A DNA stretch of 24,432 bases from Gp6-AA40 sp050742535 (GCA_050742535.1 JBOGIQ010000050.1:1-24432), one strand, 5' to 3'. Counted from the stretch's first letter, positions 15,035 to 22,533 are shown. The notes: generated by a model not told the origin, from the letters alone. Translations and numbers: made by a program.

Positions 15035-16396
15035 GTGCTGGAACTCCCTGAACTCGAACAGCGCCTCTCCAACCTCCAATCGCAGGTCGAACGTCTCTGG
15101 AAAAAGGCGGAAGCCAACGTGCCGCCGATCGAGCAGCGGCTCGCCGCGATGGCGGACCAGTACGCCGAGTACCTGAAGCGGTGGGCCGCCACGGTCGAAC
15201 GGCATACGCAGGCCGTTGCGCAGCTCGAGGCGTACGCGAGCGAGTGGAAGGACGCCAGCAGCCGCGTGCAGCAGGAGACCGCTGACAGGCTGCAGGAGCT
15301 CGAGACGACGATCGAACGAGAGTGGGACACCCTGAAGCGGATGCAGGAGGAACCGATCCGCGAGCTCCGCGAACAGGCGGAGAGCCTCAACCAGGTATCG
15401 CTCGCCATGGCCAGCGCCTCGCAGCAGGGTGTCGAGCGTGCCGAGGCCCGATTTGCCGCATTCGAAACCGAAGTCCATCTCCGCCTGAACGAGCTGACCC
15501 GCGAGTTGACCTCAGCCGTTGCAGAGATGAAAGCCCGGGTCGATCGTCAGGCCGCGGCACGCGACCAGTCGGCTCAGTGGTCGCTCGACGAGGTGACGAG
15601 GCTGCACGGGCAGCTTCGTGATGGTGCGCGCGGAAGCGGCCAGATTCCACACACCATCGAAAGCTCTCCGGTGACTGGTCCGCGCGAGCTTCCGCCGCCG
15701 GCGGCGGACGCACCGGAACGCCGGGAACAGGGCCGCGTCACGCTCGGTGGCCGTCCGCTGCACGACGATGTCAGGGTGCGCGAAGGCGGGATTCCAATGA
15801 AATGGGCCGCGGCCCTGCTTGGTGCTGTCGTGCTTGTTGCCGGTATTTTCGGCTGGCGGCTGCAGGATCAAGTCAGGACCGCCGGCGAACGCGCGCGCAT
15901 CGCCGAACTGCGGAGTAATGTGGTGGCCACCGAAGCCGCCCGCCAGGCGGAGGCTGTCCGTGCGGAAACCGCCGAGCAGGCGGCGCAGGCGCGCGAGATG
16001 GTGCTGCAGACACAGAGAGTCTCGGCGGTGATGGCGGCACCCGATCTGATTCGCTTCCGTCTTGCCGGCAGCGATGGGGCGTCGGGCCAGGCGCTCGTCA
16101 GCCGCTCACAGGGGCTGATCGTCAGCGGATCGCGACTGACCGCAGCCCCACCGGATCACGCCCTCGTCGCCTGGCTGTTGACGCCGACGACGCCCGTGAG
16201 AGTTGGAACGCTGTCGGAATCGGGGGATGGATCGGCGATGCTCGTCGAGCAGACGCCGGCCGTGCCGCGTCGCATCGTTGGCGTGTGGGTCACGGCGGAA
16301 CCATCGGAGAGTGCGGAGACGCCGTCCGGTACCCAGGTACTGAGCAGCGTGATTGCCGCGGCTCCCGCTCCACCGGCTGCCGACGCGCAGCCCTGA
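15035..16396 (+). CDS. Coiled-coil single-span membrane protein with RskA-like C-terminal domain
   Basis: A 453-residue protein. Residues 3-205 are almost continuous coiled coil (LPELEQRLSNLQSQVERLWKK and onward), followed by a Pro-rich hinge, one membrane span (KWAAALLGAVVLVAGIFGWRL, about 256-276), a second short coil (about 280-325) and a C-terminal domain (about 335-440). That domain resembles the extracytoplasmic part of anti-sigma-K factor RskA: HALVAWLLTPTTPVRVGTL, a central strand pair, then RRIVGVWVTAEPS and a TPSG turn. There is no N-terminal zinc-type anti-sigma domain; the coil takes its place, and no sigma factor gene is adjacent. I prefer the GTG at 15035 with AAGG five bases upstream; an ATG at 14951 would add 28 residues of Cys/Arg-rich sequence overlapping the promoter region of the divergent gene. 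It converges on the pseudokinase gene. Confidence 0.8.
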   Translation: MLELPELEQRLSNLQSQVERLWKKAEANVPPIEQRLAAMADQYAEYLKRWAATVERHTQAVAQLEAYASEWKDASSRVQQETADRLQELETTIEREWDTLKRMQEEPIRELREQAESLNQVSLAMASASQQGVERAEARFAAFETEVHLRLNELTRELTSAVAEMKARVDRQAAARDQSAQWSLDEVTRLHGQLRDGARGSGQIPHTIESSPVTGPRELPPPAADAPERREQGRVTLGGRPLHDDVRVREGGIPMKWAAALLGAVVLVAGIFGWRLQDQVRTAGERARIAELRSNVVATEAARQAEAVRAETAEQAAQAREMVLQTQRVSAVMAAPDLIRFRLAGSDGASGQALVSRSQGLIVSGSRLTAAPPDHALVAWLLTPTTPVRVGTLSESGDGSAMLVEQTPAVPRRIVGVWVTAEPSESAETPSGTQVLSSVIAAAPAPPAADAQP

Positions 16397-16417
16397 GCTC
16401 CTCGCCACGACCGTTTT

Positions 16418-16439
16418 CGCGGACCTGACAAGGTCCGCG
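16418..16439. repeat. Palindromic hairpin between convergent genes
   Basis: CGCGGACCT (16418-16426) pairs perfectly with AGGTCCGCG (16431-16439) across loop GACA. It fills the 65-base gap between the stops of the coiled-coil and pseudokinase genes, where a bidirectional terminator could act. It shares the CCT-loop-AGG core with the hairpins at 13866-13886 and 23168-23190. Confidence 0.85.
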
Positions 16440-16461
16440 CCACGATCCTCGGATTGCGAAG

Positions 16462-18276
16462 TTACTTTTCGAAAGACTGGCTGACGCGCCCCGGCGTGTC
16501 GGCCCGGACCGTGATCCGTTGACGCCGCTCACCCAGGTCGGGATGACGGAACACGACGTCGTGTTCGCCGACCGCCACGCTCAGGTTTGCCAGCGGGGTT
16601 TCGCCGATGGGCCTGCCGTCGATCGACACTTCCGCCCACGGCTGCGCGTTGATGCTGACGCGACCCGATGGAATCGTCACGTCCACCCTCGTGATCTGTC
16701 CGGCGAGGAACGTCACCTGGCGGCGCATGTTGATGCCGAGGGCGGTGTTGATCAGTTCGAGTTGATACGTTCCGGCCGTTGCGACGATCGGTCCGTCGGC
16801 CGACGACCCCAGCACGCGGTCGCCTTGCAGCACCTTCAGCTCGACGGGCGCGGAGATGCGCACGCCGCCCGAACGTTGATTGCTGGCGGCCGCTTTGATC
16901 GGATCTGGTGCGGCATCCTGCGGCGGTGCTGCCGCCGGAACGACGGGGGCGGCTGCGGCAGCGAGTATGACTGGGGGAGCCGCGGGTTCAGCGGCTGGAG
17001 CTGGCGGTGCCGGTGCGGCGGCGGTCACGGCCGGGGGCGGCTGACGCAGCAGCAGCGCCGTAATCACGCCTCCTTCGAGGAGCGCGATGGCGGCAAGCGC
17101 CGCGGCAATCCACGGTGACACCGGCGGAGCCTTGAACGTGGTGAGCTTTTTCGCGACGCCAGCGCCGCCTCGGGCTGCCGGCTGCGCCGGCGCGGCCGGC
17201 TTCGCGGCTGGTGGAGGAACGGGCGGCAGATCCGTCCGCCGGTTCTCCGACGGCACGAGTGCGGGCCGCACCGGCGGCGGCACGCTGACAACGGACAAGT
17301 CCTGGGGAGCAGGAGCGTTTTGCATGGGGGCTACCTGTCCAGCCGCGTGTTTCGCGGGTTGAAGTGACCGTTTGAGCGGCATCTCGAATTCGCCAATGAG
17401 TTGATCGAATGCCGACGCAGGCGACTCCGCGGGCACTTCGCGAAGGTCGGCATATGCGTCCGCCGCCGTGCCATACGAGCTGGTTCGCAGCTGCAGCGCC
17501 CGTTCCAGCCAGTAACGGAGCCGGTCGCTGCCCAGCCCCGCTTTCGTCACCGCGCCTGTCCAGTGATCGAGAAGATCCGGAAGCCGATCCTTCAGGTCGA
17601 GCGGCGTGAGCCGCCGGCCGAGGAGCATCTCCAGCGTCACGACGCCAAGCTGAAACACGTCCGTGCGCGCGTCGAGCTGGATCGCGCCGGTTGCGGTCGG
17701 AGCGGAAACGAGCCCGAATTCGCGCCACAACTGCGACGCGGACAGATTGAGCCGGCGCAGTGCCGACCCGAGGACGTGTTCCACGACGCACACACGTCCG
17801 CCGGTCGTCACAACGATGCGATCAGGAGTGATGGCGCTGTGGGTGATGTCCTCACCCTTGGACTGCAGCACCGTCAGCGCCTGGATGATCTGCGTGACGA
17901 TGCCGGTGACGAACGCAGGGTGGAGGCCGCGCCGCGGCCCCGGCCTCTCGAAGAACGCCGACAGGCGCTTTCCGGGCACGTGCGTGGAAACGAGCGCCAG
18001 CGCGCCATCGCCATCGAGGCGCTCGACCGCGACGATCAGTGGGAACGCGTGGTCGGGGATGCGCCCAACCTTGCGCACGCGCTCATGAAGATCGTCCTCG
18101 AAGCCATCGATCGTCGTCAGCGAGGGATAGAAGCGGAGCAGTTCCAGTGAGTCGGTCTCGGTGTTGTCGAACATCAACAACCGATCGCCGAAGCCGTCGA
18201 CGAGGCCGGGTGTGTACCAGCTGGCCAGGCCGTCGGCGGCCGCTGCCGCAGCGCGCGAGCTCTGAGGTTGAATCAC
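16462..18276 (-). CDS. Membrane pseudokinase with extracytoplasmic PEGA domain
   Basis: A 604-residue protein. Residues 20-285 follow the eukaryotic-type Ser/Thr kinase fold: the hinge region VSTHVPGKRLSAFF (97-109), a catalytic-loop equivalent ITHSAITPDRIVV (144-156), and helix F DARTDVFQLGVVTLEMLLG (202-220). The glycine loop is absent, HRD has become H-S-A (Asp to Ala148), the loop Lys and Asn are Thr150 and Arg153, and DFG has become E-H-V (166-168), so phosphotransfer is very unlikely. A long Pro/Ala linker (300-385) leads to one span (PWIAAALAAIALLEGGVITALLLR, about 388-411), a second Pro/Ala linker, a beta-rich stretch (471-537), and a PEGA-type domain (GRVSINAQPWAEVSIDGRPIG onward, 538-604), placed outside the cytoplasmic membrane. 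The start is a GTG with no good ribosome site. It converges with the RskA-like gene. Confidence 0.87.
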   Translation of the reverse strand: MIQPQSSRAAAAAADGLASWYTPGLVDGFGDRLLMFDNTETDSLELLRFYPSLTTIDGFEDDLHERVRKVGRIPDHAFPLIVAVERLDGDGALALVSTHVPGKRLSAFFERPGPRRGLHPAFVTGIVTQIIQALTVLQSKGEDITHSAITPDRIVVTTGGRVCVVEHVLGSALRRLNLSASQLWREFGLVSAPTATGAIQLDARTDVFQLGVVTLEMLLGRRLTPLDLKDRLPDLLDHWTGAVTKAGLGSDRLRYWLERALQLRTSSYGTAADAYADLREVPAESPASAFDQLIGEFEMPLKRSLQPAKHAAGQVAPMQNAPAPQDLSVVSVPPPVRPALVPSENRRTDLPPVPPPAAKPAAPAQPAARGGAGVAKKLTTFKAPPVSPWIAAALAAIALLEGGVITALLLRQPPPAVTAAAPAPPAPAAEPAAPPVILAAAAAPVVPAAAPPQDAAPDPIKAAASNQRSGGVRISAPVELKVLQGDRVLGSSADGPIVATAGTYQLELINTALGINMRRQVTFLAGQITRVDVTIPSGRVSINAQPWAEVSIDGRPIGETPLANLSVAVGEHDVVFRHPDLGERRQRITVRADTPGRVSQSFEK

Positions 18277-18385
18277 AACCAGCGTTTGTCAGTCATCAGA
18301 TACACATGGCACACGGTCGGTACGCAGAGCGAACCGCAGGCCTTTCAAATCGTCGTGTGTGCGAATTAAGGGAGAGCGTTGCGCT

Positions 18386-18397
18386 AAAAGCGCTTTT
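18386..18397. promoter_or_regulatory. Perfect palindrome AAAAGCGCTTTT, possible operator
   Basis: A 12-bp perfect palindrome lies 110 bases upstream of the pseudokinase start, in the gap 18277-18470. Its A/T arms around a GCGC centre resemble LacI-type operators in general shape. No regulator gene points to it. The rest of the gap shows no gene. Confidence 0.35.
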
Positions 18398-18430
18398 CAG
18401 CATTGTCCACGAATTGACAGGCCAGTCAAG

Positions 18431-18452
18431 TTGGATAGTTGGATAGATGGTA
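18431..18452. repeat. Short TTGGATAG-type tandem repeat
   Basis: TTGGATAG occurs twice and is followed by ATGGTAG. It resembles the TAGTTGG array at 8321-8348 and, like it, lies beside the end of a minus-strand gene. Confidence 0.6.
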
Positions 18453-18473
18453 GTTCGTAGCGCGCACCATCTA
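18444..18473 (-). terminator. Hairpin at the end of the 98-residue gene, possible terminator
   Basis: TAGATGGT (18444-18451) pairs with ACCATCTA (18466-18473) across a 14-base loop. The right arm contains the TAG stop of the small gene. It is followed on the minus strand by the TATCCAA repeat rather than a T-run, so termination is only possible. Confidence 0.35.
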
Positions 18474-18767
18474 GCGACGAGGGTGCACAAGGCGCAACGG
18501 TGTGTGGCGGCGTTCGAGGTCTACTGCGGTCTCGGTAAGCGATCGGCGATCGGTGGTGAAATGTTCGAGCGTCCAGCCATCGACGACGAGCGCCTGTTCG
18601 ACAGCGGCCTGGTGAAGCGTCGCGTCCATCGCCTCACCAAATCGCGAGTGGCTGAAACGGCTGCCCGGTCCGTACACGCCAACCGACGTCCCGTCGATCA
18701 CGATGCGGACGGACTCGGAGCCGCGGACGAACAGCCAAGCTTTCGTGGAACCTGAAGCGGAAGTCAA
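18471..18767 (-). CDS. Conserved-looking small hypothetical protein, 98 residues
   Basis: A soluble alpha/beta protein of 98 residues. I do not recognise a named domain, but the arrangement KAWLFVRGSESVRIVIDG, VYGPG, HQAAVEQALVVDGWTLE and TTDRR resembles short uncharacterised bacterial proteins that start W-(L/I)-(F/Y)-V-R-G and end G-W-x-L-x-x-x-x-D-R-R (from memory). The start is a TTG at 18767. AGGAGG lies just after the stop of the next gene upstream but about 25 bases from the TTG, too far for normal use, so the start is uncertain. TACAAT at 18781-18776 could be a -10 element. It lies 31 bases downstream of the winged-helix gene on the same strand and may share its transcript. Confidence 0.6.
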   Translation of the reverse strand: MTSASGSTKAWLFVRGSESVRIVIDGTSVGVYGPGSRFSHSRFGEAMDATLHQAAVEQALVVDGWTLEHFTTDRRSLTETAVDLERRHTPLRLVHPRR

Positions 18768-18798
18768 ACCTGTCTATTGTACGGGCTCGACCCCTCCT

Positions 18799-19041
18799 TT
18801 AATACCAGTCGCGCTGCGCACCGGGCCAGGTGCCGCGCGCCCAGACGCCTTTCTGCACCTCGCGGATGAGCCCGGACGAGGCAAGCCGCTCCAGGATCCG
18901 CTGAGCCGCCTCGAAAGGAACGCCGAGCCATTGCTGCAGGGTGCTCACAGACAGCGTCACGCTTGGATTCTGAACGATTCCGTCGATGACCCGCTGTACG
19001 ACCGCCGCCCGACTCTTGATATCACGACGTTCGGTTCCCAC
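18799..19041 (-). CDS. Small winged-helix-like DNA-binding protein, 80 residues
   Basis: An 80-residue basic protein: MGTERRDIKSRAAVVQRVIDG, then helices VSTLQQWLGVPFEAAQRILERLASSGLIREVQKGVWARG that match a winged helix (recognition helix about 43-55, wing about 60-68). It could be a minimal transcription regulator or a stand-alone wHTH of a larger complex. The start is a GTG at 19041 with GGGAGG about 11 bases upstream, a rather long spacing. It begins 67 bases beyond the end of the MATE gene on the same strand, so it may be the tail of that operon or have its own promoter in the gap. No target is evident. Confidence 0.72.
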   Translation of the reverse strand: MGTERRDIKSRAAVVQRVIDGIVQNPSVTLSVSTLQQWLGVPFEAAQRILERLASSGLIREVQKGVWARGTWPGAQRDWY

Positions 19042-19108
19042 GGGTTTTATGCCTCCCCCGAAAAAAGGAAGGCAAGTAAGGTGCCGTGCAGGCCCCAGGA
19101 GTCGGGCT

Positions 19109-20470
19109 TCAGGCCTCAGCAGTGGCAGCGGGCTCGAAGGCCAGCCGTTTGCGGAACTCGCGCCGGAGCAGCAGCAGATTCAAGCCGAGCTGAACGAACA
19201 TCCCGGCCACCGAGATGTACCAGACCCAGAGCAGCGCAAAACCTCGGGCATTCGCGAGCAGAAGCACTGGAACAGCGATCAGCACAATGCGGAAAGCGGA
19301 AGTTATCAGGGAGGGAATCGTATTGCCCATCGCCTGGAACATGCTCGAGCTGACGAAGATGACTCCCGACGCCACGAAGTTCCACGCGATCACGTGCAGG
19401 TACTCTTCGCCCACGTGGATGACGGCCGGATCCGGCGAGAACACCTGCACCATGCGGGCTGCGGCGAGCCACACGGCAATTGCCAGCACGAGCATTCCGC
19501 CGGCAGCGAGTAACGCGGCAGTTCGAAATGTTTCACGCACTCGTCCAGCCTGTCGCGCCCCGAAATTCTGCCCGGCTACCGGGCTGACCGCGAACCCGAG
19601 CGCAACGACCGGGAGGAAACAGGCCTGGACGATGCGGAGGCCGATGCCGAATCCAGCCTGCGCGGACGCGCCAAACGGCCGCGAGACGGAATACACCAGC
19701 ACCATATAGAAGGCCATCATCGCAAACTCGGCCCCGGCCGGCAGGCCGATCTTCAGCATGCCCGACCAGAGGTCGAGGCGCGGCTGCCACTGGCGGCGGT
19801 GGAACTTCAGATAGGCGTCGGCCGGCCTGAAATAGAACGCCATCCACACGACGCCGATCAGGATCGCCAGGAACGTGGCCACCGCAGCGCCGGCAACGCC
19901 CAGTGGCCGTCCGGTGCCCCAGCCGAAGATCAGCACGGGCGCCAGCACGATGTTGATGATGACTGTTGCCGTCTGGACGATCATGCCGGGGCGGAAATTC
20001 CCTGTGCCGCGGAGCGCGGCGCCCATGGCGATAAAGAGGAACGTCAACGCCTGCGACGGGATGAACCAGGCGAGATATTCGTTCGTGAGATCGCGGGTGA
20101 CGGCATCGGCGCTGAGCGCCTCCGCATAGCTGCTTTTGAACGCGAGCGCCAACGCGAGAAACACGGTGCCGACCACGGTCGACAGCACTTGCGCCTGGTT
20201 GAACACCAGATTCGCGCGTTCGCGATCGCGCCGCCCGACGGCATGGGCGACCAGCGTCGTCGTGCCGACGCTGAGCATCTGCGTCGCCGCCAGCACGATG
20301 AAGAGCAGGTTGCCGCTGATACCGACCGCTGCGACGGCTTCGGTTCCAAGCCGCCCGACCCAGTACAGATCCACCAGGACATAGAGCGTCTGGAACAGCA
20401 TCGTGACCAGCATGTAGCTGGTCGTCTGCAGCAGGTGCTGCGTCAGTGATCCGCTCGTCAGGTCTTTCAT
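19109..20470 (-). CDS. MATE family efflux transporter (DinF/NorM-like)
   Basis: A 453-residue inner-membrane protein with about 12 spans in two halves, the usual length for multidrug and toxic compound extrusion (MATE) transporters, which export organic cations or lipid-linked molecules using Na+ or H+ gradients. Family-like segments include MLFQTLYVLVDLYWVGRLG near the start, NLLFIVLAATQMLSVGTTTLVAHAVGRRD in the first half, AALRGTGNFRPGM at the centre, and GLRIVQACFLPVVALGFAVSPVAGQNFGARQ and SSSMFQAMGNTIPSLITSAFR in the second half. The ATG at 20470 overlaps the TGA of the FkbM-type gene as ATGA; a much longer reading upstream is Arg-rich shadow sequence and is not used. It is the last member of the six-gene tight series starting at 23106. 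The substrate is unknown. Confidence 0.93.
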   Translation of the reverse strand: MKDLTSGSLTQHLLQTTSYMLVTMLFQTLYVLVDLYWVGRLGTEAVAAVGISGNLLFIVLAATQMLSVGTTTLVAHAVGRRDRERANLVFNQAQVLSTVVGTVFLALALAFKSSYAEALSADAVTRDLTNEYLAWFIPSQALTFLFIAMGAALRGTGNFRPGMIVQTATVIINIVLAPVLIFGWGTGRPLGVAGAAVATFLAILIGVVWMAFYFRPADAYLKFHRRQWQPRLDLWSGMLKIGLPAGAEFAMMAFYMVLVYSVSRPFGASAQAGFGIGLRIVQACFLPVVALGFAVSPVAGQNFGARQAGRVRETFRTAALLAAGGMLVLAIAVWLAAARMVQVFSPDPAVIHVGEEYLHVIAWNFVASGVIFVSSSMFQAMGNTIPSLITSAFRIVLIAVPVLLLANARGFALLWVWYISVAGMFVQLGLNLLLLRREFRKRLAFEPAATAEA

Positions 20471-21267
20471 TGCCGGCTCGCGTTGCGCAGGAATGTCCAC
20501 CAGCGGGACGGGAGGTGAGGCGCCCGGCGGCGCACGAACAGGCCGTACTCCGGCGCGTCGGCTTTCCGCCGCTCGATACGTTTGTCGAGACTGAGGCCCG
20601 CGCGCTCGAGCAGTCTCGACACCCCGCTCCACTGTACTCTCTCCACTTCGATCAGAACGGTCCGCAGCGTGTCGGAACGAAGCGTGTCCAGTGCCCCGGC
20701 CAGGACGCGATCTTCCGCCCCATCGACGTCGATCTTCAGGTGGTGCGGCTGGGGCAGGTCGAAGGCGGCAATCATCGCGTCGAGCGTCATCGCGAGCAGC
20801 GGCTGTTCGTAACGCGTGCCGGCAGCGGGCCCGCGGAACCGCCACGCCGTGGACTTCATCTTGTGACGGCTCAGTCCGGGTTCAATCCCGCGGTATGTGA
20901 AGCCGACCAGTCCGCTGCGCTCGGCGAGCGGCAGCGGCACCGGCACGACGGCGTGCTGGCAGCCGTTCAGCTGGATGTTGTCGCACAGCCGCGCGAAGTT
21001 GGCATATCCGGGTTCGAAGGCGACGACGCGCGCCTGTGAGTACTTTGCCGCCACCAGCGCAAATGTGCCGACGTTCGCGCCGACGTCGTAGAGGACCTCT
21101 CCCGGCCGGACGGCGCCGCGCAGCCACTCGACCGTCCACGGTTCTTTCGCGCACGATCGCGCGCGCCAGTTCTTCTCCGCCGGCGACGAGGCGCGGATCC
21201 AGATGTCGCAGTCGGGAAAGTCGAGGCGGACGACGTCGGTCTCGCGAGGGACCTGCTCGGCGTCCAT
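20467..21267 (-). CDS. FkbM family SAM-dependent methyltransferase
   Basis: A 266-residue soluble class I methyltransferase of the FkbM type, which methylates hydroxyls on sugars, lipids or natural products. Motif I is LYDVGANVGTFA (59-70), followed by VVAFEPGYANFARLCDNIQLNG (81-102) for the acidic SAM-binding residue and adjoining helix, and LKIDVDGAEDRVLAG (177-191) for the FkbM signature. The start is the ATG at 21267, set by AGGAG (21274-21278) six bases upstream; a longer frame adds 23 unlikely residues. It lies 22 bases behind the small membrane gene and overlaps the MATE gene by ATGA, so it could modify a compound that the exporter moves. That link is inference. Confidence 0.9.
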   Translation of the reverse strand: MDAEQVPRETDVVRLDFPDCDIWIRASSPAEKNWRARSCAKEPWTVEWLRGAVRPGEVLYDVGANVGTFALVAAKYSQARVVAFEPGYANFARLCDNIQLNGCQHAVVPVPLPLAERSGLVGFTYRGIEPGLSRHKMKSTAWRFRGPAAGTRYEQPLLAMTLDAMIAAFDLPQPHHLKIDVDGAEDRVLAGALDTLRSDTLRTVLIEVERVQWSGVSRLLERAGLSLDKRIERRKADAPEYGLFVRRRAPHLPSRWWTFLRNASRQ

Positions 21268-21273
21268 CCTAGG

Positions 21274-21278
21274 CTCCT
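21274..21278 (-). promoter_or_regulatory. Ribosome binding site AGGAG deciding the FkbM gene start
   Basis: AGGAG on the minus strand, six bases before the ATG at 21267, in the 22-base gap after the small membrane gene. Confidence 0.7.
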
Positions 21279-21289
21279 GGTGAAGACGA

Positions 21290-21508
21290 TTACCTCTTCC
21301 GCACCGTCGAGGCGATGAGGAATCCACCGAGGGCAATGGCGCACAGTACGGTCACCCAGACCATCGCCCAGGTGATGTACCAGGGTACGCCGGCGCCGCG
21401 TTCGGCGGCGACGGGCAGCGGCAGGATCAGGTTCTGCCCGAGGATGATGACGGCAACGGCCACGCCGAACGTCACCAGTGCCGCGATGACAATGGCGACG
21501 CGGTTCAC
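21290..21508 (-). CDS. Small two-span membrane protein
   Basis: A 72-residue protein with two hydrophobic spans (about 4-30 and 43-66) joined by a short loop PVAAERGAG and ending in TVRKR, which places both termini probably in the cytoplasm. Its GTG start overlaps the TGA of the preceding membrane gene as GTGA, so it is translated together with it and is likely a subunit or chaperone of the same membrane complex. No named family is recognised. In its size and position it resembles small accessory subunits of respiratory complexes, but this is only an analogy. Confidence 0.75.
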   Translation of the reverse strand: MNRVAIVIAALVTFGVAVAVIILGQNLILPLPVAAERGAGVPWYITWAMVWVTVLCAIALGGFLIASTVRKR

Positions 21509-21978
21509 GAGAAGAACCCGATCAGGCGGCCGTTAATCGCCACGCTCGTCCACAATCCGATCGAGACGAGCGCCACGACTTTACCGATGCCACCGCCGAA
21601 CCGCCCCTCGGGCGCGTATGCGACGCGCTTGCGGATGGTGAAGGTGAAGATGAGCGCGATGAGGAGCATCAGCATCTTCCACCGGAAATACGGGCTGTCG
21701 TATTCCTTCGTGGCGAGCGAAATGAACTGCGGCACTCCGGTGACGACCATCGCAACGAGACTACCGATCAGCCAGGGCCGTGCGTCGCGTGCAACGGTCG
21801 CCAGCGGCTGCTGCGAGAAGCCGCGGCCGAGCAGCCGGAGGTCGACCATGAGGAGCGATCCGGCGAGAAAGCCGAGCGACACCAGGTGAAACGCCTGGAC
21901 GAGCGCGAAGATCCACGACGACTCGTTGATCGCCTTGCTCGGCCCCCAGTTGGCAATTGCGGCGAAATATTCGTACAT
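21505..21978 (-). CDS. Multi-span membrane protein, DUF6644-like (paralogue B)
   Basis: A 157-residue integral membrane protein with four or five spans. It shares with the adjoining 179-residue protein a first-helix pattern: FHLVSLGFLAGSLLMVDLRLLG here versus LHVVSMCMFAGTILMMDLRLLG there. I recall this family as DUF6644, so the name is from memory. His31 in the first span is the only His, so two-His heme coordination within this chain alone is not possible. The ATG at 21978 begins three bases after the previous stop, and the end overlaps the two-span gene, so the three membrane genes are a coupled set behind a cytochrome c gene. A role in electron transfer is suggested by context only. Confidence 0.82.
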   Translation of the reverse strand: MYEYFAAIANWGPSKAINESSWIFALVQAFHLVSLGFLAGSLLMVDLRLLGRGFSQQPLATVARDARPWLIGSLVAMVVTGVPQFISLATKEYDSPYFRWKMLMLLIALIFTFTIRKRVAYAPEGRFGGGIGKVVALVSIGLWTSVAINGRLIGFFS

Positions 21979-21981
21979 ACC

Positions 21982-22521
21982 CTAGTAAGTCCTAAACCAG
22001 GTGAGAGCGTAAGGGATCAGGCGGCCGGCGACGATGACGTTCGCCCACAGCAGGATGCTCAATCCGCCGGCCAGCTTTGCGCCGAACGGCGGCGTCTCTC
22101 CGGCGTCCCAGTCAACGAGCGTGTACTCCGTGATGAAGTGGAACGCGAGCGCGTTGAGCCCGGCAATTCCCATCGCCAGCATCTTCACCCAGAAGATGAT
22201 GTTCGTCACATAGTTCATCGGGTTGCCCCAGACCAGCGCCAGACCGGTGGCCGCGGAGAAGAACATCGCGGCCATCTGCCACGGGAAGAGGCGGCGCTGG
22301 ACCTGCGAAAACGGCGTCGCCATGTTGCCGACGCCGAGCAGACGCAGGTCCATCATGAGGATCGTCCCGGCGAACATGCACATGCTGACGACGTGCAGGA
22401 CGAACACCCATGGCATCACGTACTGCGACTCGCGCAGCATGATGCTGGTCTCGCGCTCCGAGACGTATTCGAAGAAGCTCCGCAGCCAGGCGAAGTAGTC
22501 GGCTAACGCTAGGTCAAACAC
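21982..22521 (-). CDS. Multi-span membrane protein, DUF6644-like (paralogue A)
   Basis: A 179-residue integral membrane protein with an amphipathic N-terminus (LRSFFEYVSERETSIMLRESQY) and four or five spans. His43 in the first span and His128 in a later span (LNALAFHFITEYTL) are in positions where a membrane heme could be held, but this is speculative. It is a diverged paralogue of the next gene. The start is a GTG at 22521, 12 bases after the cytochrome c stop, with a weak ribosome site. DUF6644 is my recollection of the family name. Confidence 0.82.
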   Translation of the reverse strand: MFDLALADYFAWLRSFFEYVSERETSIMLRESQYVMPWVFVLHVVSMCMFAGTILMMDLRLLGVGNMATPFSQVQRRLFPWQMAAMFFSAATGLALVWGNPMNYVTNIIFWVKMLAMGIAGLNALAFHFITEYTLVDWDAGETPPFGAKLAGGLSILLWANVIVAGRLIPYALTWFRTY

Positions 22522-22533
22522 GCGGGCGCTCGG

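Noticed and set aside
19042..19108. Leaderless promoter TTGCCT-N18-CATAAA for the winged-helix gene
   Set aside because: The hexamers are weak and the implied start falls inside the start codon; not supported enough to list.
20471..20845. A 125-codon N-terminal extension of the MATE protein
   Set aside because: The extension is Arg/Ala/Pro-rich shadow of the FkbM gene; the ATG at 20470 gives a normal MATE length and an ATGA overlap.
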